Source of the DNA: RGIG3009 sp045601465
GTDB lineage: Bacteria; Bacillota; Clostridia; Oscillospirales; Acutalibacteraceae
DNA length: 24,262 bases
Reading direction: 5' to 3'
NCBI GenBank assembly: GCA_045601465.1
Contig: JAZRZU010000124.1
Location: 1 to 24,262 of the forward strand
Positions 16,912 to 23,947 of the stretch are shown piece after piece (within the stretch, counting starts at the first letter, position 1; each line of letters starts with the position of its first letter). The notes below the pieces were generated by a model. That model had not been told where the DNA came from, ran no database searches, and was given only the letters and a program-made list of their open reading frames with translations. The position numbers and the translations under genes are program-made.

Positions 16912-16938
16912 GACATTAGAAAGCAAATGTTCTATAAT
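16910..16938 (+). promoter_or_regulatory. acn promoter, perfect consensus
   Basis: TTGACA (16910-16915), exactly 17 bases, TATAAT (16933-16938). Both boxes match the housekeeping sigma consensus fully, suggesting strong transcription unless repressed; the adjoining palindrome offers a site for that. Confidence 0.9.
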
Positions 16939-16968
16939 ATTTTCGTGATACCAGAGGGAGTGACTTAT

Positions 16969-18912
16969 ATGGGAGATACGTTAGCACAAAAACTGATACG
17001 TTCCCACCTTATATGCGGTGAAATGCGTGTGGGAGAAGAAATAGGTCTTAAAATTGATCAGACACTAACACAAGATGCCACCGGCACGATGGCATATTTG
17101 GAATTTGAGGCGATGGGTGTACCCCGTGTACGTACCGAACGTTCGGTAGCCTATATCGATCATAACACCTTGCAGACAGGCTTTGAAAATGCGGATGATC
17201 ATCGGTATATTCAAACTGTTTGCCACAAACACGGTGTTTATTTTTCTCGCCCCGGCAACGGTATTTGCCATCAGGTTCATTTGGAGCGTTTTGGCATCCC
17301 GGGAAAAACGCTTATCGGTTCGGATAGCCATACCCCGACCGGCGGAGGGATCGGTATGCTCGCTTTTGGTGCGGGGGGCTTAGACGTAGCAGTTGCGATG
17401 GGTGGTGGTACGTATTATATCACCATGCCCAAAATGGTGCGTGTCAATCTGACCGGTCGTCTTCAACCGTGGGTTGCCGCCAAAGACATTATTTTGGAAG
17501 TATTGCGCCGTATGTCGGTGAAAGGCGGCGTCGGTAAAATCGTGGAATACGGTGGTGAGGGCGTTAAGACTTTGTCGGTTCCGGAACGTGCTACCATTAC
17601 CAATATGGGGGCGGAGCTCGGTGCTTCCACCTCAATCTTCCCCTCGGATGACGTTACACGTTTGTTCATGAAAGCACAGGGTCGTGAGCAGGATTGGGTG
17701 GAACTCAAACCCGATGACGATGCGGTGTATGATGAAACGATTGACATCGACTTGAATACGTTGGCTCCGCTTGCCGCTTGTCCGCATTCTCCGGATGCGG
17801 TGCGACCGGTTGCCGATCTTGCCGGAATGAAAGTTGACCAATGTTGTATCGGTTCTTGCACAAACTCTTCGTTAATGGATATGCTGAAAGTTGCCGCTAT
17901 TTTAAAAGGTAAAACCGTTCATCCGGATGTGAGCTTGTCCATTGCCCCCGGTTCCAAACAGGTATACAATATGCTTGCCGAAAACGGTGCGCTTGCGGAT
18001 CTGATTGCTGCCGGTGCTCGTATTTTGGAATGTGCTTGCGGCCCGTGCATCGGCATGGGTCAGTCTCCAAATTCCAAAGGTGTTTCGTTGCGTACCTTTA
18101 ACCGTAATTTTGAAGGCCGTTCGGGTACAGCAGATGGTCAGGTCTACTTGGTCAGCCCGGAAACGGCAGCTGTTGCAGCGCTTACCGGTGTCTTTACCGA
18201 TCCTCGTACCATGGGTGAGGCGCCGAGCTTTACCATGCCGGAGAGATTTTTGATTAATGACAATATGGTGGTTCCGCCGATTGCGGAAGCCGAGATGGAT
18301 TCAGTCAAAGTGGTGCGCGGCCCCAATATTAAACCGTTCCCGCAAACAGCGCCACTGAGTGACGATATCTCAGCAAAGGTGCTGCTCAAAGTCGGGGACA
18401 ACATTACCACCGACCATATCATGCCGGCGGGGGCTAAAATTTTGCCACTTCGTTCCAACATTCCGGCCATTTCCCAGCATTGTTTTGTTCGCTGTGATCC
18501 CGAATTCCCGACACGTTGTCAGCAAGAGGGCGCCGGCTTTATTATCGGTGGCTCGAACTATGGACAAGGCAGTTCTCGTGAACACGCAGCCCTTGCTCCT
18601 TTGTATTTGGGAATAAAAGCGGTGATTGTGAAATCCTTTGCCCGTATCCACGTTGCCAACCTGATCAATGCCGGTATTTTACCGCTGACCTTTGCAAACG
18701 AGGCGGATTATGATCGCTTGTCGCTGGGTGACGTATTGGTGTTGTCGAATGTTCGTGACCGTCTGCAACGCCGTAAACCGTTGATATTGAAGAATGAAAC
18801 GACCGGCGAAGAGATTCCTTTAAAATCGGATTTCTCTGAACGTCAGATTGATATGTTATTGGCAGGCGGGCTTTTGGATTACACTCGCCAACAAAACGAG
18901 AAACAGGGATAA
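16969..18912 (+). CDS. acn: aconitate hydratase (single-chain, short form)
   Basis: Interconverts citrate and isocitrate through an Fe4S4 cluster, supplying 2-oxoglutarate and glutamate. The 647-residue product is the short single-chain aconitase of the Aquifex/clostridial type, not a split LeuC/LeuD pair. Cluster ligands are Cys297 in GSCTNSS and Cys357 and Cys360 in CACGPCIGMG. Also visible are SDSHTPTGGGIGML, the substrate loop NRNFEGRSG, and the C-terminal swivel domain with DHIMPAGAK, GSNYGQGSSREHAAL and KSFARIHVANLINAGILPL. The ATG follows GAGGGAG; the frame opens at 16900 but that part overlaps the promoter. The kinase/PqqD/exporter module starts 51 bases downstream without a GC-rich terminator, so readthrough is likely. 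Confidence 0.93.
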   Translation: MGDTLAQKLIRSHLICGEMRVGEEIGLKIDQTLTQDATGTMAYLEFEAMGVPRVRTERSVAYIDHNTLQTGFENADDHRYIQTVCHKHGVYFSRPGNGICHQVHLERFGIPGKTLIGSDSHTPTGGGIGMLAFGAGGLDVAVAMGGGTYYITMPKMVRVNLTGRLQPWVAAKDIILEVLRRMSVKGGVGKIVEYGGEGVKTLSVPERATITNMGAELGASTSIFPSDDVTRLFMKAQGREQDWVELKPDDDAVYDETIDIDLNTLAPLAACPHSPDAVRPVADLAGMKVDQCCIGSCTNSSLMDMLKVAAILKGKTVHPDVSLSIAPGSKQVYNMLAENGALADLIAAGARILECACGPCIGMGQSPNSKGVSLRTFNRNFEGRSGTADGQVYLVSPETAAVAALTGVFTDPRTMGEAPSFTMPERFLINDNMVVPPIAEAEMDSVKVVRGPNIKPFPQTAPLSDDISAKVLLKVGDNITTDHIMPAGAKILPLRSNIPAISQHCFVRCDPEFPTRCQQEGAGFIIGGSNYGQGSSREHAALAPLYLGIKAVIVKSFARIHVANLINAGILPLTFANEADYDRLSLGDVLVLSNVRDRLQRRKPLILKNETTGEEIPLKSDFSERQIDMLLAGGLLDYTRQQNEKQG

Positions 18913-18939
18913 TTTATCACAATATCCTATTTGATAAAT
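18912..18939. promoter_or_regulatory. AT-rich inverted repeat between acn and the kinase gene
   Basis: ATTTATCA (18912-18919) and TGATAAAT (18932-18939) form a perfect 8-bp inverted repeat with a 12-base spacer, starting in the acn stop codon. No T-run follows. It could be a weak stem in the transcript or a protein site controlling the downstream module. Confidence 0.35.
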
Positions 18940-18963
18940 CCATACAAAAGGTGGGATGACAGG

Positions 18964-19827
18964 ATGATACAAGCGTGTATTGCGGGTCTTTGTGTGCAGT
19001 TTGTCGGTGGCGACCCGGATTTTTTTCCACGTCGTCTGCGTGAATATGAAACAACATTTGAACATCCGGATCTCACCATGTCGCTATCCCGTGCTTGGGA
19101 AGTGCCGGGGGTGGAAGGTGAAGAAATCCTTCGTCGTGACAATCTGGTCTTATCTCGTTTGCCGGATGGCCGCCTCGCTCGGTATCTTTTTGGCGGAAAA
19201 AGCGGGAACTTGTTGCAACGCTGCTTATCCACCGCTGATTATGCCTACTGGGATTATGTACTGTGGCAAGGTCGCAATCATAAAACGTTATCACTTACCA
19301 GCTTTGAATATCTATACTCGGGGGAAGCGTTTGCCAATCGTCTGGCGTATCTGGGCGGACTGGTGATGCACGGCTCCGCTATTTCCTTTGATGGGAAAGG
19401 AATCATTTTCTCGGCGCCGTCCGGGACCGGGAAATCTACCCATGCGGGGCTTTGGAAACAGTACTATGGTGATCGTGTGGTTCACATCAACGACGACAAA
19501 CCGGCGCTGCGTTTTGAGCAGGATGTTCCTTATGTGCACGGAACACCGTGGAGTGGTAAAACCGATACCAATTCCAATATATCGGCGCCGCTTCATGCCA
19601 TCGTTTTTCTGAAACAAGCACCCGAAAATCGCATACAGCGGTTATCCGTAGCGGATGCGATGGGGTATATTCATCGGGAAACGGTGCGCCCGTTTTATGA
19701 TGAAACATTGGGGCGTGCTGTATTAGCTACTACTGAACGCTTGATTCAGTCGATTCCCGTATTTTTGTTGGAATGTACGATTAGTGAACAAGCGGTGAAC
19801 TTAGTGAAAGATTCCTTGGATTGGTAA
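18964..19827 (+). CDS. HprK-like P-loop kinase of a RiPP-type module
   Basis: A 287-residue protein whose C-terminal half resembles the HPr kinase/PEP carboxykinase fold: MHGSAISFDGKG (His136), Walker A PSGTGKST (152-159) and the acidic metal-binding segment HINDDKPAL (about 178-186), then GTPWSGKT. The N-terminal ~120 residues carry a variable domain with no motif I recognise. Relatives encoded beside lasso peptide genes (paeninodin type) phosphorylate a C-terminal Ser of the precursor; true HprK phosphorylates HPr, but the HprK signature near its C-terminus is not apparent. The ATG at 18964 follows AAGGTGGG. The downstream PqqD-like gene begins 18 bases after its stop. Function as peptide kinase is inferred from family and context. 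Confidence 0.75.
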   Translation: MIQACIAGLCVQFVGGDPDFFPRRLREYETTFEHPDLTMSLSRAWEVPGVEGEEILRRDNLVLSRLPDGRLARYLFGGKSGNLLQRCLSTADYAYWDYVLWQGRNHKTLSLTSFEYLYSGEAFANRLAYLGGLVMHGSAISFDGKGIIFSAPSGTGKSTHAGLWKQYYGDRVVHINDDKPALRFEQDVPYVHGTPWSGKTDTNSNISAPLHAIVFLKQAPENRIQRLSVADAMGYIHRETVRPFYDETLGRAVLATTERLIQSIPVFLLECTISEQAVNLVKDSLDW

Positions 19828-19845
19828 AGTAAAGGGGAGAAGAAC

Positions 19846-20109
19846 ATGAAATTAAAAGAAGGGTTTGTCCTGCGTCAAATCGGGGATTCCTATGTAGCGG
19901 TTGCTATCGGTTTGCAGACGCTGGATTTCAAAGACATGATTCGTATGAATGAAGTCGGCGCATTCCTGTGGGAGCAGCTGTCGGTGGATTGTACAAAAGA
20001 ACAGCTGGTTGCGGCGGTTACAAAAGAGTATGACATCGATACGGATACGGCGACCGCTGACATTGAGTCTTTTTTGGCATCTCTTAAAGAAGTGGATTTG
20101 TTGGTATGA
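19846..20109 (+). CDS. PqqD family protein (RiPP recognition element-like)
   Basis: An 87-residue protein with the PqqD/RRE layout: three short beta strands (LKEGFVLRQIGDSYVAVAIG), a helix with RMNEVGAFLWEQL, then two helices including EQLVAAVTKEYDIDTD and ADIESFLASLKEVDLL. PqqD-like proteins bind leader peptides of ribosomal peptide precursors and hand them to modifying enzymes. AGGGGAG precedes the ATG. Its final codon overlaps the next start by four bases (ATGA), so translation is coupled with the peptidase gene. The kinase gene is 18 bases upstream. Family assignment is good; the client peptide is unknown. Confidence 0.85.
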   Translation: MKLKEGFVLRQIGDSYVAVAIGLQTLDFKDMIRMNEVGAFLWEQLSVDCTKEQLVAAVTKEYDIDTDTATADIESFLASLKEVDLLV

Positions 20110-20573
20110 AACGCATCGAGTACGAGGTTGCGTTTGAGGAATTGATGGTGCTTATCGAGGAATCATTTAAGCAAGGATTAAGCGCTACCATCACGGTTAC
20201 CGGGGATAGTATGGTTCCCTTGCTGCGCCACAAAAAAGACAGTGTCATACTGTCTGCTTGTGATCCGTATTCCCTTAAACGGGGCGATGTTCCGCTTTAT
20301 AGGCGAGATAACGGCCAGTATATTCTGCATCGTATTGTAAAAGTAAATCCCGATTCTTATACGTTGGCAGGGGATGCCCAATCCGAATTGGAATACGGTT
20401 TGCCTAAAACCAACGTATGTGCGCTCATGACTGCGTTTACTCGTAACGGGAAGGTCATATCTTGCCGAGGGTTGCGGTATCGGCTGTATGTCCTAGTCTG
20501 GTTATGGTTGCGTCCGATTCGTCCGTATATTTTTTCCTTATATCGACAGCTGCGAAGGGGATACCGTCGATGA
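20106..20573 (+). CDS. S24/S26 family peptidase with Ser/His pair
   Basis: A 155-residue protein with the signal-peptidase/LexA-type fold. Ser35 lies in TGDSMVP, the usual nucleophile motif. The residue normally Lys in bacterial type I signal peptidases is replaced by His75 in YILHRIVKV, as in SipW/ER-type enzymes. GDVPLYRR and LAGDAQSELEYG are the other conserved boxes. There is no N-terminal membrane anchor; a hydrophobic C-terminal segment (about residues 124-145) could attach it to the membrane. It overlaps pqqD by 4 bases and the ABC gene by 4 bases. It may cleave the exported product of this module; that is inference. Confidence 0.8.
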   Translation: MKRIEYEVAFEELMVLIEESFKQGLSATITVTGDSMVPLLRHKKDSVILSACDPYSLKRGDVPLYRRDNGQYILHRIVKVNPDSYTLAGDAQSELEYGLPKTNVCALMTAFTRNGKVISCRGLRYRLYVLVWLWLRPIRPYIFSLYRQLRRGYRR

Positions 20574-22273
20574 AAAAGATGAATAAATCTGCTCTGTTAT
20601 GGTTTCTCGAAAAAGTAAAAAAACAAATCCCGGTGGTTATTCTGTCGGGATTTTTCAGTATGTTGTCTGCGGCTTCTTCTTTGTGGTTGGCACTGTTGTC
20701 GAAGGAATTGATCGATACGGCTACGAGTTTGTTATCTCAACCTTTTTCGGGAACGATATGGACATACGTTACGTTGCCCGAAATTGCGACCCCGGCTTGT
20801 AAAGTGTTTGCCTTGATTGCGGCACAGTTGATCCTGAGTGTTGTGACCAACCGCCTGCGGGTAGAGATAGAAGGTCGCACCGAGATGTCCTTAAAGCGCT
20901 CTGCTTTTGGGGCTTTGATGAATGTTGAGTATCAAGCTTTCTATCGATATCATACCGGCGAACTACTAACACGTATGACAGCGGACGCTGCTCTTTCATC
21001 ACGGAATTTCACCAATTTATTGCCCATGGCTTTATCCATGCTTACCCGCTTGATAGGTGGGCTGATCGTCATCACCTCCATTTCTCCGTACTTTACGGCT
21101 GGAATTTTGGTGATTGGTGGTATTATTGCTGTTGTTAGCCGCTTTTATGGCGTGCGTGCAAAAAAAGTTCACAAAAAATGCCAAGAAACCGAAGGAAAGA
21201 CCCGTTCGTTCATGCAGGAAGTCATGGGGAATTTGTTGTCGGTTAAAGCATTTTCCAATCAACCGTATATGATGGAAAAATTTGAACACTTCCAAGCCGA
21301 TAATTTCCGTCAACGGTTGCGCCGTAACCTTATCCATACTTTGGGAAGTGCCGGTGTGCAGTTGCTGTTAACCTCCACCTATTATTTAGCGCTTATCTGT
21401 GGCGCTGTGATGATGATTGCGGGTCAGTTAACAGTTGGTACCTTAGCGGCACTTTTACAAATCTTCGAACAGATGCAAGCGCCGCTTCGTAACACATCCG
21501 GCTTATTGTCACAGTACTATTCCATGATTGCGTCGGTCGAGCGTCTGTATGAACTGGAACAGCTGCCGATGGAATCTTCAATACCGTTGCCGGCACCTCG
21601 TGAGCAACTGTTTGGTTCGTTTAAAACGCTATCGGTCAACAACGTATCCTTTTCGTATGATGAAAACACCCCGGTTTTACATAATGTTTCATTTGCTGTA
21701 AAACGTGGAGAGATTACCGCCTTGGTGGGTGAATCGGGCATTGGAAAGAGTACGCTGCTAAAATTGATTCTGGCTTTGTTAAATCCGCAGACAGGCACGA
21801 TTACCATAGACGGTAGCCAATCTGTTTCGGTGGATGCGACTACCCGTGTATATTTCTCGTATGTGCCGCAAGGGAATACGGTGGTATCCGGAACGTTACG
21901 TGAAAATGTCACATTTTTCCGTCCCGATATTACGGATGACAGCGTTCGAGAAGCTTTGCGCTTAGCGTGCTTGGATGATTTTGCCGATTCCTTGCACGAG
22001 GGATTGAATACCGTGATTGGCGAACACGGCTATGGTGTTTCGGAAGGACAGGCGCAACGCATTGCCATTGCCCGTGCTTTGCTTAACGATGCGCCGGTAT
22101 TATTGCTGGATGAATGCACTTCGGCTTTGGATGTAGAAACTGAAAAACGGTTGTTGTTGAATCTTCGTGACATGACCGATAAGGCGGTATTGTTGGTATC
22201 GCACAAGAGTACGACGGTGGAGGGAAGCGACCACGTTTTTCGTTTGCAAGACCGTCAACTTACCGAAGAATAA
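20570..22273 (+). CDS. ABC exporter, fused permease and ATPase
   Basis: A 567-residue half-transporter with six membrane helices in the first ~320 residues and a C-terminal ATPase. The ATPase has Walker A GESGIGKST (387-395), a Q-loop in SYVPQGN, Walker B VLLLDE, D-loop SALD and the switch His in LLVSHKS. The signature motif is VSEGQ (490-494) instead of LSGGQ. It has no N-terminal C39 peptidase domain, so it cannot trim leader peptides itself; the adjoining S24/S26 peptidase may do that. The ATG at 20570 overlaps the previous stop (ATGA) and has GAAGGGG 9 bases upstream; earlier starts lie within the peptidase gene. It probably exports the module's peptide product. Confidence 0.88.
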   Translation: MKKMNKSALLWFLEKVKKQIPVVILSGFFSMLSAASSLWLALLSKELIDTATSLLSQPFSGTIWTYVTLPEIATPACKVFALIAAQLILSVVTNRLRVEIEGRTEMSLKRSAFGALMNVEYQAFYRYHTGELLTRMTADAALSSRNFTNLLPMALSMLTRLIGGLIVITSISPYFTAGILVIGGIIAVVSRFYGVRAKKVHKKCQETEGKTRSFMQEVMGNLLSVKAFSNQPYMMEKFEHFQADNFRQRLRRNLIHTLGSAGVQLLLTSTYYLALICGAVMMIAGQLTVGTLAALLQIFEQMQAPLRNTSGLLSQYYSMIASVERLYELEQLPMESSIPLPAPREQLFGSFKTLSVNNVSFSYDENTPVLHNVSFAVKRGEITALVGESGIGKSTLLKLILALLNPQTGTITIDGSQSVSVDATTRVYFSYVPQGNTVVSGTLRENVTFFRPDITDDSVREALRLACLDDFADSLHEGLNTVIGEHGYGVSEGQAQRIAIARALLNDAPVLLLDECTSALDVETEKRLLLNLRDMTDKAVLLVSHKSTTVEGSDHVFRLQDRQLTEE

Positions 22274-22275
22274 AT

Positions 22276-22309
22276 AAAAAAGCACTTGCATTTTTGCAAG
22301 TGCTTTTTT
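22276..22309. terminator. bidirectional rho-independent terminator
   Basis: A perfect 15-bp stem, AAAAAAGCACTTGCA with its complement, around a TTTT loop. T-runs on both strands. It ends the exporter module and the convergent four-helix-bundle unit. Confidence 0.95.
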
Positions 22310-22368
22310 ATGCGAAAGACTACCTAAACGGAGCAGAATTGAGGTAAAAAAAGCCTAAAAGTAGTGTA
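22310..22368 (-). repeat. 59-base repeat, copy A
   Basis: Runs from ATGCGAAAGA to CTAAAAGTAGTGTA on the plus strand and matches copy B (23173-23231) in both ends and in total length, with a diverged middle. It lies between the stop codon of the 57-residue gene (9 bases away) and the terminator at 22276-22309. Confidence 0.75.
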
Positions 22369-22377
22369 GTTAAAATT

Positions 22378-22551
22378 TTAGTCGCTCCAAATCACTTGGT
22401 TTCGCGCAATCTTCTTACCTTGTTTATTAAGCTTTTTTAATTCTAGAAGAATTTCAACCATAAGTTCCTTTTCACTCATCATCATAAGTGCCTTTTTTTC
22501 CTCTTCTCTCTGTTTTGTATTTTCTTCATTCAAACGGTCAAATATACCCAT
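22378..22551 (-). CDS. 57-residue charged small protein, unknown function
   Basis: Not recognised. The product starts MGIFDRLNEENTKQREEEKK, is rich in Glu and Lys and predicted almost wholly helical, with a heptad-like stretch (LMVEILLELKKLNKQ) that could form a coiled coil; there is no membrane segment or Cys. The ATG at 22551 has AAGGGG at good spacing. It begins 13 bases after the stop codon of the four-helix-bundle gene and must share its transcript, which suggests a partner role. Copy A of the 59-base repeat begins 9 bases after its stop. Confidence 0.65.
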   Translation of the reverse strand: MGIFDRLNEENTKQREEEKKALMMMSEKELMVEILLELKKLNKQGKKIARNQVIWSD

Positions 22552-22564
22552 AATAAAACACCCC

Positions 22565-22912
22565 TTATGATTTTTTAGCTGTTGTACAAGAAGCAATTAA
22601 CAACCTACGAATATTGCCACACAATTTTTCCGTGTATTGATATGTTTGCATGTCGATTCTCTTTGTTTCATACATCAGTTTTAACCAATAACTTGTTTCG
22701 TTGGATTCTTTTAAAGCGATTTCTAACTTTGCAACAAAGTCCTTCTTGCTCTGTGCGTATTGTGCTTCGTGGATATTGGCGCCGATGGATGTGCCCGCTC
22801 TTGCAAGCTGATCGGTCATATAAGAGCTTTTCGGCGCAGTTACACCATCAACAAGATTAACAATAGCAACCGCAAATTCAAAAGATAAGTCAAGTAATTT
22901 GTTTTCGGACAT
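22565..22912 (-). CDS. four-helix-bundle protein (23S rRNA intervening-sequence / Avd-like family)
   Basis: A 115-residue all-helical protein. The pattern LDLSFEFAVAIVNLV, then YMTDQLARAGTSIGANIHEA, then SKKDFVAKLEIALKESNETSYWLKLM is the signature of the S23/IVS four-helix-bundle family, related to the Avd protein of diversity-generating retroelements. Members are basic and thought to bind nucleic acid, but most lack a known function. The start at 22912 follows GAAGGTG. The frame stays open upstream to 23113 through the palindromic element, but a good promoter lies inside that part, so I reject the long form. It is not inside rRNA here. No reverse transcriptase is nearby, so it is not a complete DGR. 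Confidence 0.85.
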   Translation of the reverse strand: MSENKLLDLSFEFAVAIVNLVDGVTAPKSSYMTDQLARAGTSIGANIHEAQYAQSKKDFVAKLEIALKESNETSYWLKLMYETKRIDMQTYQYTEKLCGNIRRLLIASCTTAKKS

Positions 22913-22934
22913 AAAAGCACCTTCTTTCATCAGT

Positions 22935-22963
22935 ATTATATCATGAAATGTTATGTTTTTCAA
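22935..22963 (-). promoter_or_regulatory. promoter of the four-helix-bundle unit
   Basis: On the minus strand, TTGAAA (22958-22963), 17 bases, TATAAT (22935-22940) with an extended TGA before it. The -35 box lies in the terminal inverted repeat of the 181-bp element, so that element supplies part of this promoter. Confidence 0.8.
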
Positions 22964-23136
22964 TGATATATCGCTGACGCGATATGATATACAGCGTTGC
23001 CGTATGATATACTTGCTTCGCAAGCATGATATAATATCCGTTCCCTTCATACGCGAAGCGTATATCATCTGCGAAGCAGATATCATAGCGTCAGCTATAT
23101 CGTCCGTGACCACAGGGAACGGATATCATTGAAAAA
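22956..23136. repeat. 181-bp composite palindromic element, MITE-like
   Basis: Perfect 14-bp terminal inverted repeats (TTTTTCAATGATAT at 22956-22969; its complement at 23123-23136). Inside are small hairpins at 22968-22985, 22989-23005, 23012-23024, 23049-23063, 23067-23081, 23085-23098 and 23103-23123. Their stems differ in sequence but pair (e.g. ATCTGC/GCAGAT, ATACGC/GCGTAT), and most are bordered by TGATAT in the left half or ATATCAT in the right. A second 12-bp pair, ATATCCGTTCCC (23034-23045) and its complement (23115-23126), encloses the right half. On the right the hairpins repeat every 18 bases. No target-site duplication is evident. It fills most of the 332-base gap between the two genes. 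Confidence 0.85.
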
Positions 23137-23171
23137 AGTCACCTTTGTCGGTAGACAAAAGTGACTTTTTT
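23132..23171. terminator. bidirectional rho-independent terminator with TTTGTC/GACAAA core
   Basis: The outer stem AAAAAAGTCAC pairs with GTGACTTTTTT, followed by one mismatch, the inner stem TTTGTC/GACAAA and a GGTA loop. On the minus strand it ends the 226-residue gene. The inner core recurs in the terminator at 23988-24021 with a different outer stem. Confidence 0.92.
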
Positions 23172-23172
23172 C

Positions 23173-23231
23173 ATGCGAAAGAGCGACTAAAAGTGGTATA
23201 AATAGGGGTAAGAAAGCCTAAAAGTAGTGTA
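23173..23231 (-). repeat. 59-base repeat, copy B
   Basis: The same 59-base length as copies A and C. It has an internal direct repeat, CTAAAAGTGGTATA then CTAAAAGTAGTGTA. It lies between the stop of the 226-residue gene (13 bases away) and the terminator at 23132-23171. Confidence 0.8.
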
Positions 23232-23244
23232 AATCATCTCTGAT

Positions 23245-23925
23245 TTACCGATCCAACTTTTTGAATATTTCAAGAATACAGTATTCTCCACGCTCCGTCC
23301 ATTCTTCAGACAAGTATTTTACCATGTAATCATGTGCGGATTTCCAATCATCAAACAATCCATTGTCGTTCAACTTGCTAAACTCAGGCATAAAGAGTAC
23401 GCCTTCTTCATCGCAGCCATGCCAACGGCAAATAAACATACAATCACAAATAATGGAGAAGCTGCCGGAATAATCGCAAGGATATGATATATCATAACCA
23501 ATAAATTGGTAACCCTCAGGGATAGCATGGTTTGTTCCACTATTGCGCACCCAAATCAGTTCGAAATTATCGGACTCCTCGAACAAAGAAACAAACTGTA
23601 ATGCGGTGCTTTCCGTTTGCATTAGTTCATCTGCAAAATTGAAATCATCGAGAAACTTTTTAGAAAGGTGTTTTTGTAAGACTGTAAGTTTTTTGCGTTG
23701 TTTATCCCCTAAATCAAGTCCCATTCTCCCTGTTCCGTTATAAGTCTTATCAGGTTGATCATCATATGGAAGTGCATATATTTTAAGAGGCTGTTTTCTA
23801 AAACGGGGCAATTCCTCAGCATACAGTACATTATATTTCTTTACTGTTACAAATTGAGCAATATCATATATCTCTTTTTCTGTTATACAACCTGTTTCAT
23901 AACACTCATAGCAAATATTTTTCAA
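23245..23925 (-). CDS. 226-residue protein of unknown function
   Basis: Not recognised. From the TTG at 23925, placed behind AAAGGTGGTG, the soluble product has 226 residues with no signal peptide or membrane helix. The N-terminus has three Cys (CYECYETGC), and a second Cys group occurs in the C-terminal half (SIICDCMFICRWHGC). The C-terminus, with LFDDWKSAHDYMVKYLSEEW, is acidic and aromatic. Its character, its own promoter and terminator, and its place in a row of accessory genes resemble orphan immunity proteins of polymorphic toxins, but I see no toxin gene and cannot name a family. The 276-residue reading frame to 24075 crosses a terminator and promoter and is rejected. Confidence 0.75.
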   Translation of the reverse strand: MKNICYECYETGCITEKEIYDIAQFVTVKKYNVLYAEELPRFRKQPLKIYALPYDDQPDKTYNGTGRMGLDLGDKQRKKLTVLQKHLSKKFLDDFNFADELMQTESTALQFVSLFEESDNFELIWVRNSGTNHAIPEGYQFIGYDISYPCDYSGSFSIICDCMFICRWHGCDEEGVLFMPEFSKLNDNGLFDDWKSAHDYMVKYLSEEWTERGEYCILEIFKKLDR

Positions 23926-23947
23926 TAATTTCACCACCTTTTTGATT

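Noticed and set aside
16900..16968. 23-residue N-terminal extension of aconitase
   Set aside because: It overlaps both boxes of the perfect promoter, and the ATG at 16969 has a good ribosome site and the normal aconitase N-terminus.
18964..22273. Complete lasso peptide cluster
   Set aside because: No asparagine synthetase-like cyclase, no transglutaminase-like leader protease and no precursor are present in the window.
22565..22912. Avd of a diversity-generating retroelement
   Set aside because: No reverse transcriptase, template repeat or variable target gene is visible nearby; only the protein fold family is shared.
22565..23113. 182-residue version of the four-helix-bundle protein
   Set aside because: The frame stays open through the hairpin element, whose 18-base period is a multiple of three, but a strong promoter and a good ribosome site lie inside that part; the 115-residue form fits the family.
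22956..23136. CRISPR array
   Set aside because: The periodicity is about 18 bases with palindromic, pairing units; there are no identical repeats of 24-40 bases with unique spacers and no cas genes.
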